Source: Neocallimastix lanati (nom. inval.)
Taxonomy: Eukaryota; Neocallimastigomycota; Neocallimastigomycetes; Neocallimastigales; Neocallimastigaceae
DNA: 64,000 bases
Assembly: GCA_016946835.1 (NCBI GenBank)
Contig: JACVTC010000045.1
Location: forward strand, 528,501-592,500
Direction: 5' to 3'
The notes under the pieces are model-generated. The model searched no databases. It had not been told where the DNA came from and saw only the letters and a program-made list of their open reading frames with translations. Below, piece after piece: positions 44,901-56,289 of this stretch (positions are counted from its first letter, which is position 1; each line of letters opens with the position of its first letter). A program made the translations under genes and the position numbers.

Positions 44901-47690
44901 GATGTTCTGGCTGTTTAAACTGACGCTGGTGATTCTTTTGCCGGAATCATTGTAAATGGTTAAATAGGGTTTGTTGTTGTAATTGAAAAATATGATTTTA
45001 TAATGTTGTTGAATAAGCTTGGTAACTGATATTATACTTTTGTTTATACTATCATCTTAGAACACGTTCTTTAATGTAAGTTTTGAATTTTCGATATATC
45101 CGGTAAAATTACCGTAGGCGAAGGCAACAACTGTCGTACTGTTTGGGAGAATAACTTCTTCATTACATTTTTTAATATCTGTAAGTAAGTCAATACATCC
45201 TATGATATGTATGGAGGGGTCTGAGTCCATTATCTATTGTGATATGTGGTTTTATGGATTATGGTTATTGCGGACAACATTTGTAATACAATTTGTAATA
45301 TACCATTTCAGTATTATAATCTTCGAAGATATCTTGAGGTTTTTCAATGGCATTCACTTGATTCCTATGTTTGTTTCTAATATTCTTGGAAGTACTTGAA
45401 ATGTTGTTACTCTAACTCTTTCTGAGGTTCTTTTTGAATGGTTTCCTTTTGAATCTGTATTTGGCTTTGTTTCTGCATTTGTAAGAGTAATGTCCAAAGG
45501 TACTATAGTTGAAGCATTTACCATTCTTTCTTTTTCTTGCTGTGATAACCTTAGAATTTTTGTTTCTATTCTTGGCTTGAGATTCAACTAGGAATAATTT
45601 GTTCTCTTCCATTTTGGATATCTCTTTAGTGTTGGAGAATATGATGTCTGGAATGACATCCTTATCGTAATTTTAGAGTTGCTTCCAATCATTTTTATAT
45701 TGGTTAAAATTTATAAGCCATAGGTTTTCAGAGAGTGACCTATTCAAAATACCAGTCTTGACAGATCACTTAACTCATAATCAATATTTTCTAGCTCATA
45801 TATAGCGTTTTGGAGTTTAGCAATAAAGATATTAATATCGTCTTCTTCATTATATTTCAGATTATTTATTTTGTTTTTGATTTCCAGTTTCCTTTTCTAT
45901 GGATTCATTGTTAAGGACTTTTCTAACATAGTCCATATTTGATGGGCTGTGTTTCCATTACCTTCAATTATCTTTTTTGTTTTTTTTTTCCTAGACTGTT
46001 TGTAATGATTCATTTTACCATTACATCGTTTTTTATGTCTTTTAACGATGTGTTCTTATCGTATACCAGGCTGGGGTCAAACTTGTCTTCTAGGTAGTTT
46101 TCAAGGTCATCCATTAGATTTCTTTTTCTAAGTTTCATTATTTTTTCTTCTATTACGTATCCTTCTAAGTTGTTAATCATCAGTACATATAGAATGTTCG
46201 TTCTCCAGTTAAGATAATTTTCTGTAGATAGTTCAATAACACGATTGAAATTTTCCGTGTAATTGAGGTGATGCCTTTTGTTATGGTTTCATCAGTGTCA
46301 ATATAGTTATAGGAACTTTGTTTCTGTTTATATTCATATTGTTATCTCCTTTTTGAATTTTTAATAAATGTTTTCTTGAGGAAGGATTTTTTTTTTTCGT
46401 TTGCTAAGTTTTTGAAATTTTATGTTAGCAAATGATATGATTGCTGTTTATTTATCTTATTTTATTTTATTATTTAATTTAATTGGTTGAAATACTATTA
46501 TTTGATTTGTTGAATGATTATATTTTTTTATTTTTTTTTGTGTTAAATTTAATTGGTTAAGTTATAATTACAGTAATTTTTATGTTTTAAATTATTAGTT
46601 TAAATTTTGATATTAAGTTCTTCATTGTTTTATATATTTATTTAGGACGAATTAAATTCACTTTTAATTTATTATTAATTTAATATTTTTTTATTTTATT
46701 TTAAATTCAATTTGCTAAATTATTTGTTAATTCCTTTGTTCTTAATATGAATTATATTTTATTTTAAATCTTATTATTTAATTAGAATTTTAATAAGATT
46801 TTTGTGTTGTCACTAACTATTTTCAGTGTGATGTCTATTATTTTCTGCTGACTATTTCAGCATAGTATTATTTAATTCTTATTTGTATAAGTGTTTTTTT
46901 TTTTTTGTATAAAAGTTAAAAGGTGAATTGTTTCTCTTCTTTTAAATATATATGTATTATGTTGAATTCGATTAAAAAAATTCCTTTTTTTCTTTTTGTT
47001 TTGTTTTTTTTATATATTTTATTTTTTTTTAGTATTTTAATACATAAATTATTAAGAATTTATTTTATTATTTATTTTATACTATATATATTGTAATACT
47101 TAGCTTTACATGAGTTGAGATCTTTATTAGGTGAGTTGAGACTCTTAATCTTTTGGACACTAAAATAATAAAAGTACACTTATAAAGTATATAATATTAA
47201 TATAGCATTTATTTTTTTTATAATAAAAAAATAATTACATTTTTATGAACTATTTGTAATTTTCTTTTCTTATTTTGTTTGTATGTAAAATATGAATGGT
47301 AGATATTATGTTCGAAATATTAATATTATCGTTTAAAATATTCTAATTTTTTAAAATTTTAATTATTATTTTTCTAATATAATGAATTATTATATCAATA
47401 TGTTTAGTATTCGAATTAATAGATTGATTATTGCTGTTGAAGATTGCAACTATGTTATCTATATTTATTTTATTATAATTAATATTATAATATAATAATT
47501 TCATTACGTTTAAATACTAAATACAGTGTTTACTACATTCGCTTAAACTATAATACTTCGAATCTGCAGTAGATGTTAATAAGCAATGTTGCAATATGGA
47601 ACACAAGCTAGTGGGTGCGTTGTCCATTGTTACTTAAAAACATGTCATTGTTCTTCTGGTCTCAGTATCCCCTACAAAGTCAGCAATGTA
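41945..47690 (-). mobile_element. Old copia element (3' LTR and RNase H end), host of a nested element
   Basis: A degenerate minus-strand 3' LTR lies at about 41945-42148, with a purine tract (GAGGAGGAGT) beside it. The RNase H/C-terminal end of pol continues at 42150-42319, is interrupted by 42325-47338, and resumes at 47344-47690 with the QHCxxTSTAxSxYYSLSEC region. The rest of the element is missing. It is broken, with several breaks, and older than the element inside it. Confidence 0.65.
42325..47338 (-). mobile_element. Nested copia element, old and heavily broken, with LTRs and TATTC target duplication
   Basis: LTRs are 42325-42512 (3') and 47151-47338 (5'), 188 bp each, with several differences. 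TATTC occurs on both sides (42320-42324, 47339-47343). The primer site is 47150-47136 and a purine tract abuts the 3' LTR (GAGGGGAAG). Parts in order: leader about 46350-47135, gag with zinc knuckle (CFNYSTFGHYSYKC) about 45350-46320, integrase about 43900-44850, reverse transcriptase and RNase H about 42700-43600 (YVDDILL, VYVDADFAGDTESRKSTSG). At least ten breaks. It lies inside an older element of another type. Confidence 0.8.
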
Positions 47691-48043
47691 ATAATTTATT
47701 TAAAATATTAATTAAAATTAGATTACTAATATCTTTTAAATATAAAAACCCAATCAAATTAATATTTAAAAAAACTTAATTACCGATTTTACTAAAATTT
47801 TATAAATTATAAATTAATTAAAATAATAAAAAATAAATAATATTTTTAAATAATCATTATAATAAATTTATTTATATTATTTTATTATATATATTAAATG
47901 AACAAATAATAAATTATTTTTTTTATAATAACTTTTGAAAAATAAATACAATAAAAATTAATTTATTAATTATTAGAAAATAGCTTTATTTTATAAAAAA
48001 TAAATTTATACTTTTAGATACAATAAGCCACTTTGGCTGTGTG
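47691..48043. other. AT-rich spacer
   Basis: Nothing recognisable. Confidence 0.5.
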
Positions 48044-48247
48044 TTTTAGAAATAAGAATCCTTTTATTATGTTAAAATATTAGAATTGTATATGAATATA
48101 ATAGTATTCATTTTTATGGTATTTATTGTCAATATAATATTTGGCTTATTATTATTATTGACTACATATTTTACATGCATATATTAAAATATATAGTATT
48201 ATTCCTTAAATTAATATTATAAAATTTTATATTTATATTTCTAATAG
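48044..48247 (-). mobile_element. Solo LTR, TATTAGAAA/TGTTAGAAA type
   Basis: It matches 41352-41530 and 1592-1783 in order: TTTTAGAAATAAGAATCC end, TTATTATTATTATTGACTAC block, ATTTATATTTCTAATA start. A diverged solo copy. Confidence 0.6.
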
Positions 48248-48429
48248 TGTGGCGTTAGTTAGGTGTTAGGGTTAGAGTTTTATTAAATATAAACTTATTG
48301 AAAAAAATTTCTGTTTATCGTTAAAAATTATGTTTTTTCTGTAAATTTTTTTTAATGAAATATTATTTGAAATAACATTTTTATTTTCGGTATGGCTTCT
48401 CTTAATATTTTTGTGAAATATTTGATAAT

Positions 48430-49345
48430 TTTTTTTTTGTTATTATTTTTTTCCCTTAAACGACAATCTTTTGAAAAAGGTACTAAATCCTCATTATTCC
48501 AGCATTTAACATTATTTTTATTATAATTTTTTTTTTTAAATTATTTTTACATTTGATATTATTTTTTGGTTGTATTTTTATATAATAATTATAATTAAAT
48601 ATTTTATTAAAAGTTCTATTATTATTTTTATTATTATAATTAACTTCATTTTTAATTTTTGTGGTTAATGCAATTTATTCATTTAATTCAGGTTGAACAT
48701 TCTTTTTTTCTAAGTTATTCAGATACTATTATATTTCAATTATGAATTTGTTTACTTATTCCAAAGATGCCTGGTAATTTATGTAATATTATTCAAATTT
48801 TAAAACTTCAGGTAGAGAATTTTTTCTTTTTGATTTCATTAATAATTTAAATTGCAAAGTTTATTAAATTTTATATTAATATAAGAAATTTAATTTTACT
48901 TATGAAATTTTTTATATTTTTAAACTGCTGTTTATATCACTCACATTTATACTTTTGATTTTACTATATATTTCAAAAGCCGAAGAAGACATAAAGTCGA
49001 GATTATAGATAACTTCTTTTTAAATACTATTAAAAATAATTTTTTTAGCTTTGACATTAAATTTTAACATAGATTTTGTAATAGTTTTATCATGGTATTT
49101 CTTTTTTGTTATTGGAACTGACTTATAATTTTTACTTTCTTCCTCAGGAATTGTATCTTCAAAAATTTATTTTGTTTTTTTTCTTTTAAGATAAAATTTC
49201 CTAAATCTCTTTATTCTAATAAAAGAAATATATTTTATTTCCAAGATTTGAAATAGGAATCATCTAAGATTTCAAAGGAAGAATTTTCTTTATTCACTTA
49301 TTGAGTTAATGAAACTCTTAATCTTTTATTTTTCAAAATTATTGT
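48430..49345 (-). mobile_element. Fossil LTR-element 5' part: primer site and gag
   Basis: A degenerate primer site lies at about 49323-49309 (GAAACTCTTAATC on the plus strand). Just downstream in minus orientation, broken gag follows: NVKAKKIIFNSI, YNLDFMSSSAFEIYSKIKS (UBN2-like), then an Asn/Lys-rich stretch and a zinc-knuckle remnant (FSKDCRLR). The leader is short, unlike the other elements here. Many breaks. The 5' LTR, beginning near 49324, could not be delimited. Confidence 0.45.
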
Positions 49346-50591
49346 AACGATTCCTAATATAAGAAATCATAATTATTCAATAATGAATAATTAATATTTC
49401 TTATAATTAATAAAAAAACATTAATAATTTATAATTATTTATAAAATAATAATTATTTTTTTAAAAATATTTATTTAAATAATAATTAATATATCATTGA
49501 TTTTAACTAATAAATTTATTTAATAGTAATATTTTCATATATTGATCTAAATTTATTTTTATATTATAATTTATACATTTATATAAATAATATCAAATTT
49601 ATTTAATTATTATTATTATTCATTTAAATAGAATTTTTACAAAAGATTATGTAAATTTGTATTTAATATTTTACCACAAAAATATTAGTTATTTTAATTA
49701 AAATGAATTATGTACTTTATAATGTATTATAAACTATAAATGTAACTAATCTATCATATTATTTAATCTCTATTTTTTAAATGAAAAAAAAATCTTTTAT
49801 TTTTTTAATTCCTATCTTATAAATATTTAATATTTTAATAATTAATTTGAAAATCGGTAATTAATGTTTTTCTTAAAAAATAGGTTTTCTTTAATTATAC
49901 AATGATCAATATGATTAGAATACTGATCCAAAAACTATTTAGGTTTTTCTTCTAATCTTTTCCTAAATAGATTTTTTGTTAAGATTAGAAAATAAATTTA
50001 TTTAACCTATTGATTTTTTTGAAAAAATATAAATAAGACTCTTGAATTCTCTTTCAGAAATCAAGAGTTATTATTTTAAGAAAATATAATAAATAATAAC
50101 TTGTAAAATAAATTTTATATTTATATATAAAAAAAAATTATTATTAATCATAAAAGCTTTTTTTATATTTTTTATTATTTTCAACTACTATAATGCTATT
50201 GCTTAGTTATTGTTTATTATATTTACTTATAATAAACTCTAAATAATTAGTTAAGTATAAATTTAATTTTTTTTTCTCAATTTTAATATGATCAAAAAAT
50301 TAATATTAAAATTGTAGATAATAGTTATATTAATTAAATTTAGTATAAGTATAGCTATTACAATAACTCTTTTAATTTAATAATTAGAAAGCATTACTAC
50401 AATATATTATAATAAAATTAAAAAAAAAAAAATATTTTAATTAAAATCAGTATAATTGATTGGAATATCTAATAGAATAGTAAATGGAAGAAATAATAAT
50501 AAATTGATTAGTTTTATAGTATTAATTATTGGAATGAATATATATTAAATAAAAAAATACATTTATTTTAGTTTATAAATAAAAATTTATT
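49346..50591. other. AT-rich spacer with clustered inverted repeats
   Basis: No coding sequence. 49879-50068 contains interleaved perfect inverted repeats (see findings) in otherwise featureless A/T DNA. Part of this stretch could be the unrecognised 5' LTR of the fossil to its left. Confidence 0.5.
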
Positions 50592-50596
50592 AAATA

Positions 50597-50802
50597 TGTT
50601 AAAATATATTTACTATATTTCATTTTATATTAACCAACCAATTAGTTTAATAAATAATATTCATGTATAAAAGCTTTCTGAATGAATATGTTTTTCTTTA
50701 GTTCTATTTTTTTATAAAAAATATATTAATAAATAATAAAATATCTATAATATAAATAAATTAAACTATTATTTAATTATATAAACATTAATGTGTCTAA
50801 AA
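50597..50802 (+). repeat. 5' LTR of the outer copia element
   Basis: 206 bp, TGTTAAAATATATTTAC to GTGTCTAAAA; abuts GATTAAGAGTCTCAA. Confidence 0.9.
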
Positions 50803-51029
50803 GATTAAGAGTCTCAATTTACTAATTGAGTTTGAATTAAATTAAAGTTAAGTTATAATATAAATTAAATTTTTTCTATTTTTACCTTTCAATAAAACCA
50901 AAGAACTAATAAATTATTATTTTTATTATTTATTATATTTTATTTATTACCGAATCAAATCCATAAGAGATAAAGATATTTTTTTATCTACAATAAATAA
51001 AATTATAGTTAAATTGTCAAATAATAAAA

Positions 51030-51280
51030 TTAATATCATCAAGATGAAAAAAAAAAAATAATTTATTGTCAACTGATGATATTAATATTAAAATAAAATA
51101 AAAATGATATCATCAAGATGAAAAATTTATTGTCAACTGATGATATTAATATTAAAAATAAAATAAACATAGTATCATCAAGATGAGAATTAAATAGTCA
51201 ACTGATGATACTAATATTAAATTAAATTAAATCTAATATCATCAAGATGAGAAATAAATAGTCAACTGATGGTATTTAGA
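51030..51280 (+). repeat. Tandem array of four hairpins in the outer element's leader
   Basis: Four units of about 65 bases (starting near 51032, 51106, 51172 and 51236). Each has TATCATCAAGATGA, an A-rich loop and GTCAACTGATGATA. The TATCATCA and TGATGATA arms pair. In the third unit the next outward pair changes from A-T to G-C on both sides (AGTATCATCA with TGATGATACT), and the fourth has a G-T wobble. This argues for an RNA stem kept by selection. Confidence 0.8.
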
Positions 51281-51785
51281 TAAATTTGAAACTAAAATAT
51301 TATTAATATAAAAAATATAAATAAATTAAAATAATAAAAAAAATTAATTATATGTATTAAATAAAATTTTGAATAAATTTCATTATGTAATATATCAAAT
51401 ATATTAAAATGAAATTATAAAACTAATCAATGAATAAAATAAATAAAAAAATCTAATCAAATAATAATCACCTTTTATTTAATCAAAATTAATAATAAAT
51501 TAATATATAAATGCCTTATTTATTAAAGTTTGGTATTACAATACTAAATGAGATAAAAATAGTAACAAATTAATGAAATCAAATTTAAGTAAAAATTAAA
51601 ATGAGAATTTTTAATATAACAAATTAATACTAATAAATTAATAAAAATTAACAGAATTAAATATTATAATATTTTTTTAAAAAAAAAAAACTACTAAAAT
51701 ATTTTTTTATTAATTGAGATATTAAAAAATAGTTATAATTAATTTAAAATAATAATAAAAATTTAAGATTTCAAAAGTATTCGAA

Positions 51786-54569
51786 ATGGCTGGAAGAAGA
51801 AGAAACCAAGAACAAGTTATCAACCTCACCGGAGAAGATATTACACATAACGGAATAACCTTTAATTATTCCGAAAATTTCAACCAAATTACTGAACTAA
51901 ATACAGAAAACTAACCTGGTTGGAGAAGAAAAATTCTGTATTTGCTAACAATAAATAAATTAACCAAATATGTCCTTCATCCAATTGTAAAGAAGTTAAG
52001 AAAGAGAGACATAAGAGAAGAATTAACAGATTACCCGGAGGATCAATTTGATAGTTCGTTAGTTTATGAAAAGAACACTAAAAACATTGATATAACTAAC
52101 GACATCACGGCCAAATGGATTATCATAAATGGGCTTGGAGAACAAACACGAAAACTAATAAATGGAAATGAAAAGACCGCTTTTCAAATTTGGAACATCT
52201 TCCAAGAATCGTTTACCAAAAGCAAGGAAAGAAGAAAAATCGAAATCCAAAACAAAATTGAAACAATGAAGTTTGACACCAAGACCGATATAAATATATT
52301 CATTGCCAATTTGCAAAATTTAATATACGAACTTGAGAAAATTGACAATGACCTTAGTATAAATACAAAAATCGGCATTCTTAATAGATGCTTACCAGAA
52401 GATCTAAGGTGGATAAACGTCTTTCAACATAAGAGTTGGGAATCATGCTGCACCTATGTTAAGGAAATCATCCCTAATATCGTTTTATCTAATTTAAAAG
52501 AAAAAAATTCCATTCAGGAAAACAACAATAATGTTCTCTTCAACACTGAAACAAGAAAGAGCAAGAATTATCGAAACAATAATAGAAATAAAGGTAAAAG
52601 AAAAAGCCTCAAAAGGAGTAGTGGAAGATGCAACTATTGTGGAAGAAGAGGACATTACTTCTATGAATGTAAATTCAGAAAAAATAATTTATATAAAAAT
52701 CAAAACAAAAATAAATTTAATAAAAGAACTAAAAACAAAAGAAAATTTCAAAACGATATTAATTATCTGAACACTAATGATGCCTCTTCAAGTAATTATG
52801 ACACAATATACGCAGATGCCTTTACTAAAGATTATAATACAGAAAATAATATTGAATTAAATTACTGTAACGTTGAAAAAGAATTTTTAAATGAAGATAG
52901 TGACAAAAACTTTCTTTCATGTTGGATTTTGGACTCCGGTGCTTCAATCAATATCACAAGCAATCTTAATCTTCTAATAGACATAAAAAAATGTAATGAA
53001 GAAATTAATCTAGCTAATGGACAAATAATTACAGCTGTCCATAAAGGAAAATTTAAGGGGTATGTAAACAACAATGAAATAATACTTAATGGGGTATACT
53101 ACTCTCCGGCTATCAATAAAAATTTAATATCCATATGCAAATTACTAAAAGAAAATTACAAAATTGTTTTTAATAATTCAAATAATAAATCATATGCAAT
53201 CATTTACAATAGCAACAATAAAAGAATAGTTAACATCACTGCTACCAAGACTAATACATTTAAAATTTGGTTTTCCAATAATAAAATAAATCTCAATAAT
53301 AATAACAATCAACATAATAATTTAGTAATAAATTTCACTACACCAAATGCAGCAAAGAGATTAAATTTATGGCATAGAAGATTATGTCATTTTGATATTA
53401 GTCATATTAAAAACAAATTATTAAAACTTAATACACCAGTTAATCAATGCCCAATTTGTATGAATTCAAAACTTAAAAATAAACCATATAAGCAAACAAT
53501 AAATAAGTCGAAACATATATTTGAATTACTTCACATGGACTTGGTTGGTCCTCTTCCTGAATCACTTTATGGTAACAAATACCTTTTTACAATCCTCGAT
53601 GACTATTCACGCTATGGATGGACTTTGTTTTTAAAATCTAAAAGTGACACCTTTAACTCATTTTACAATTGGTTTTTAAGTATTAAAAATAAGTATAATA
53701 CTAGAATTATATATATTCGAACGGATAATGGTACAGAATTTTGCAATAATAATTTTAATTTATTCTTTAAATCTTACGGTATTAAACATCAACTAACTGT
53801 ACCATATAACCCACAACAAAATGGAAGGGTGGAACGCTTCAATGGCACCCTAATTAACTCCGCCAAAGCTATGCTAAATGACTCTAAACTTAGTCACCAA
53901 TTTTGGGAAGATGCTACCTCTACTGCTAATTATATACATAATCGCATTCCTCACAAAGGAATAAATATGAAAATACCATATGAAATAATTAATAAAACAA
54001 AGGTCAACTACTCAAATATTAAAGTATTTGGATGCAAAGTTTATTTCTTTATTCCTAAAATCTTTAAGTCTAAATTCGATAACAATACTAGACCAGGTAT
54101 TTTTCTACTATTCTCTGAAAACCCATCAGCTTTCAAAATTTTAGATATTACTACTAATAAAATAATCCTATCTAGATCTGTTGCCTTTTTCGAATCCAAT
54201 CCTGGAAACAGTTATCTTAAAGAATGCTCACCTGAATTTTCCAATTTTATTCCGGATCACGAAATCAGGGGAGATAATACATATAATACATATTATAATA
54301 AAAATACATACGATACCAATACATATAACATTAATCATAATATTCAACAAAGATTAAATAAAATTGATTATCCAGGTTCTAATGAATTTTTTAATTCAGA
54401 AAACATTCTAAGTAATTCACCAATATTAAATAATAGCAATATACAAAATATATACGAAGATATAATCAATAAAAATAATTCTAAGAATAAAAGAAAATAT
54501 AATAAAAAACAAAGAAATAATAATCACAGTAACAATAATAGTAACAATAACAATGAAAATATTAATAAT
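51786..54569 (+). mobile_element. Gag-protease-integrase part of the outer copia element
   Basis: The gag begins MAGRRRNQEQVINLTGED. Recognisable parts: CNYCGRRGHYFYEC zinc knuckle, LDSGASINITSNLN protease site, LWHRRLCHFD...CPICMNSK integrase zinc region, DLVGPLPES, RTDNGTEFC and NPQQNGRVERFNGT. It ends in an Asn-rich spacer where the nested element sits. Broken. Confidence 0.85.
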
Positions 54570-54855
54570 TGTTAAAAATATATTTTAATATAAAATTTAA
54601 TCTATGATTATTCAATATTTTACAAATACAAAATACTCGAAATACTATAAAACGTGCTTAAATAATAATCCTAATTTTTTTTTTCTCTTTAACAATAAAA
54701 AACCTTAATATATATATACTATCATACATACTTAATTAAATATATTTATAATAATAAATATTAATATATAATAAAGAATATAAAACATCTTTACTTAAAC
54801 ATAATTATAATATTATCTTAATATTGTGTGTCTCTTAATTGTGTGTTTATTAACA
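54570..54855 (+). repeat. 5' LTR of the inner copia element
   Basis: 286 bp, TG...CA ends, preceded by the target duplicate ATAAT. Confidence 0.95.
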
Positions 54856-54890
54856 GATTAAGAGTCTCAATCTCAACCGATTGAGATAGA
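54856..54890 (+). other. Primer-binding site for a 5' half of tRNA-Lys(CUU)
   Basis: GATTAAGAGTCTCAA directly follows the LTR. Its complement contains CTCTTAA, a standard anticodon loop with CUU at 34-36 and U33. Further complementarity (CTCAACCGATTGAG) mirrors a D-arm with the GG of the D-loop. The primer would end at about nucleotide 40 of the tRNA, as in the half-tRNA priming known for Drosophila copia. Confidence 0.75.
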
Positions 54891-56289
54891 ATGAAAGTTA
54901 AGTATTAATAGCTACAGTAATATATATACTTATTTAAGACAAATAAATATAAATTCATACTAATTTATTTTTTTTTTTTTTTTTCATTTATTTTAAATAA
55001 TAAAAATAAAATAAAATTAATAATAATATATAAAATAATAATAATTCAACAAAATATCCAACTCTAAACAAAAACATTAAAAAAAAATAATTTCATACGA
55101 GTTATTAAAATAATATGATAATATAAGGAGCCGATTAATCAAAAATAAAATTAAATTATAGTTTTAAAAGTTTAAATAGAAATTGACAATAAAATCAAAA
55201 ACTTATAAGCTGAATAAAAGATAAAAAAAAGAGTCAGCTATCAAAAATATAAGCTGAATAAAAGATAAAAAAAAGAGTCAGCTATCAAAAATATAAGCTG
55301 AATAAGAAGATAAGATGTCAGCTATCAAAAGTATAAGCTGAGTACTATAACTAAATAAAGTCAGCTATTTAATTCATAAGCTGAATAAAAATGTCAGCTA
55401 TCAAAGACATGAGCTGTATATCAATAAATTATTTAAAAGGTCAGCCATGTGATTAATAAATTAAATAAAATTAAGTCAGCTATCAAGTATATAAGCTGAA
55501 TACTAAAAAAAATAATAATAAAGTCAATTTCTTTTCTATAAACTAATTTTAAAATTATAATGTCAGACATCCATATAAAAATAATAATAAATAAAACGTC
55601 AATAATACTAACTCTACAAAATACAATAAGTTAAAATATAAATAAACATAATTCAAATTAAAGGTTATACAATAAATAAATAATAATAAAAATCGGTCAA
55701 ATCACAAAATAAATAAATCACTTTTAATATAAACAAATATCATAATAAAAATTTAAAATATTTTCATAAACAACTCACCAATAGTTAGATTTTTTAATAT
55801 AAACTAACAATAATAATAAAATATAAACATGACAATCAAATAACTATTTTTTCATAATTAAAATCAACAAATGATCAATACTATAACAAAGAAAATATTA
55901 ATAAAATAATAACGACAATATAATTTTATTAATATTAATTTATTTATATTATATTGATCATGTTTAATATAAACAAAATATACAGATGTCATCTGATTAA
56001 TCACTTCATATATAAATAAAAATTTTCTTAACGTTCCAATTATATATATTAATTTAATAAATAATCAACCAAATAAAATATTGAAATAAATCATGTTTCT
56101 AAAAATAATAACCAATATTTTTTATTTAAAGCAAAATTAATATTTTACGAATTCAAATAGTACTTTTTAGAAATATAAATAAACTCAAATTATATTTTTT
56201 TACTTTTCAAAATTATTTAAAGAAAGTAATAAAATAATTAATAAGCAATTATAATTCATAATAACATTTTTTTTTGGAATTAAACTAAC
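54891..56289 (+). other. Long untranslated leader of the inner copia element
   Basis: About 1.4 kb between primer site and gag with no sizeable open frame, including the hairpin array at 55200-55505. Copia-type leaders are usually much shorter. The rest is A/T-rich. Confidence 0.7.
55200..55505 (+). repeat. Tandem array of six to seven hairpins in the inner element's leader
   Basis: Units spaced about 35-65 bases alternate TATAAGCTGAATA and GTCAGCTATCAA (GCTGA arms near 55208, 55253, 55297, 55337, 55380, 55495; TCAGCTA arms near 55234, 55278, 55318, 55361, 55394, 55476). AGCTGA pairs with TCAGCT. One unit reads CATGAGCTG...CAGCCATG (about 55408-55448), changing both arms together so that pairing is kept, which argues for RNA structure. 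Confidence 0.8.

Noticed and set aside
51030-51280. Spaced repeats considered as a CRISPR array
   Set aside because: Units are internally palindromic with drifting loops in a eukaryotic retroelement leader; no cas genes and no unique spacers.
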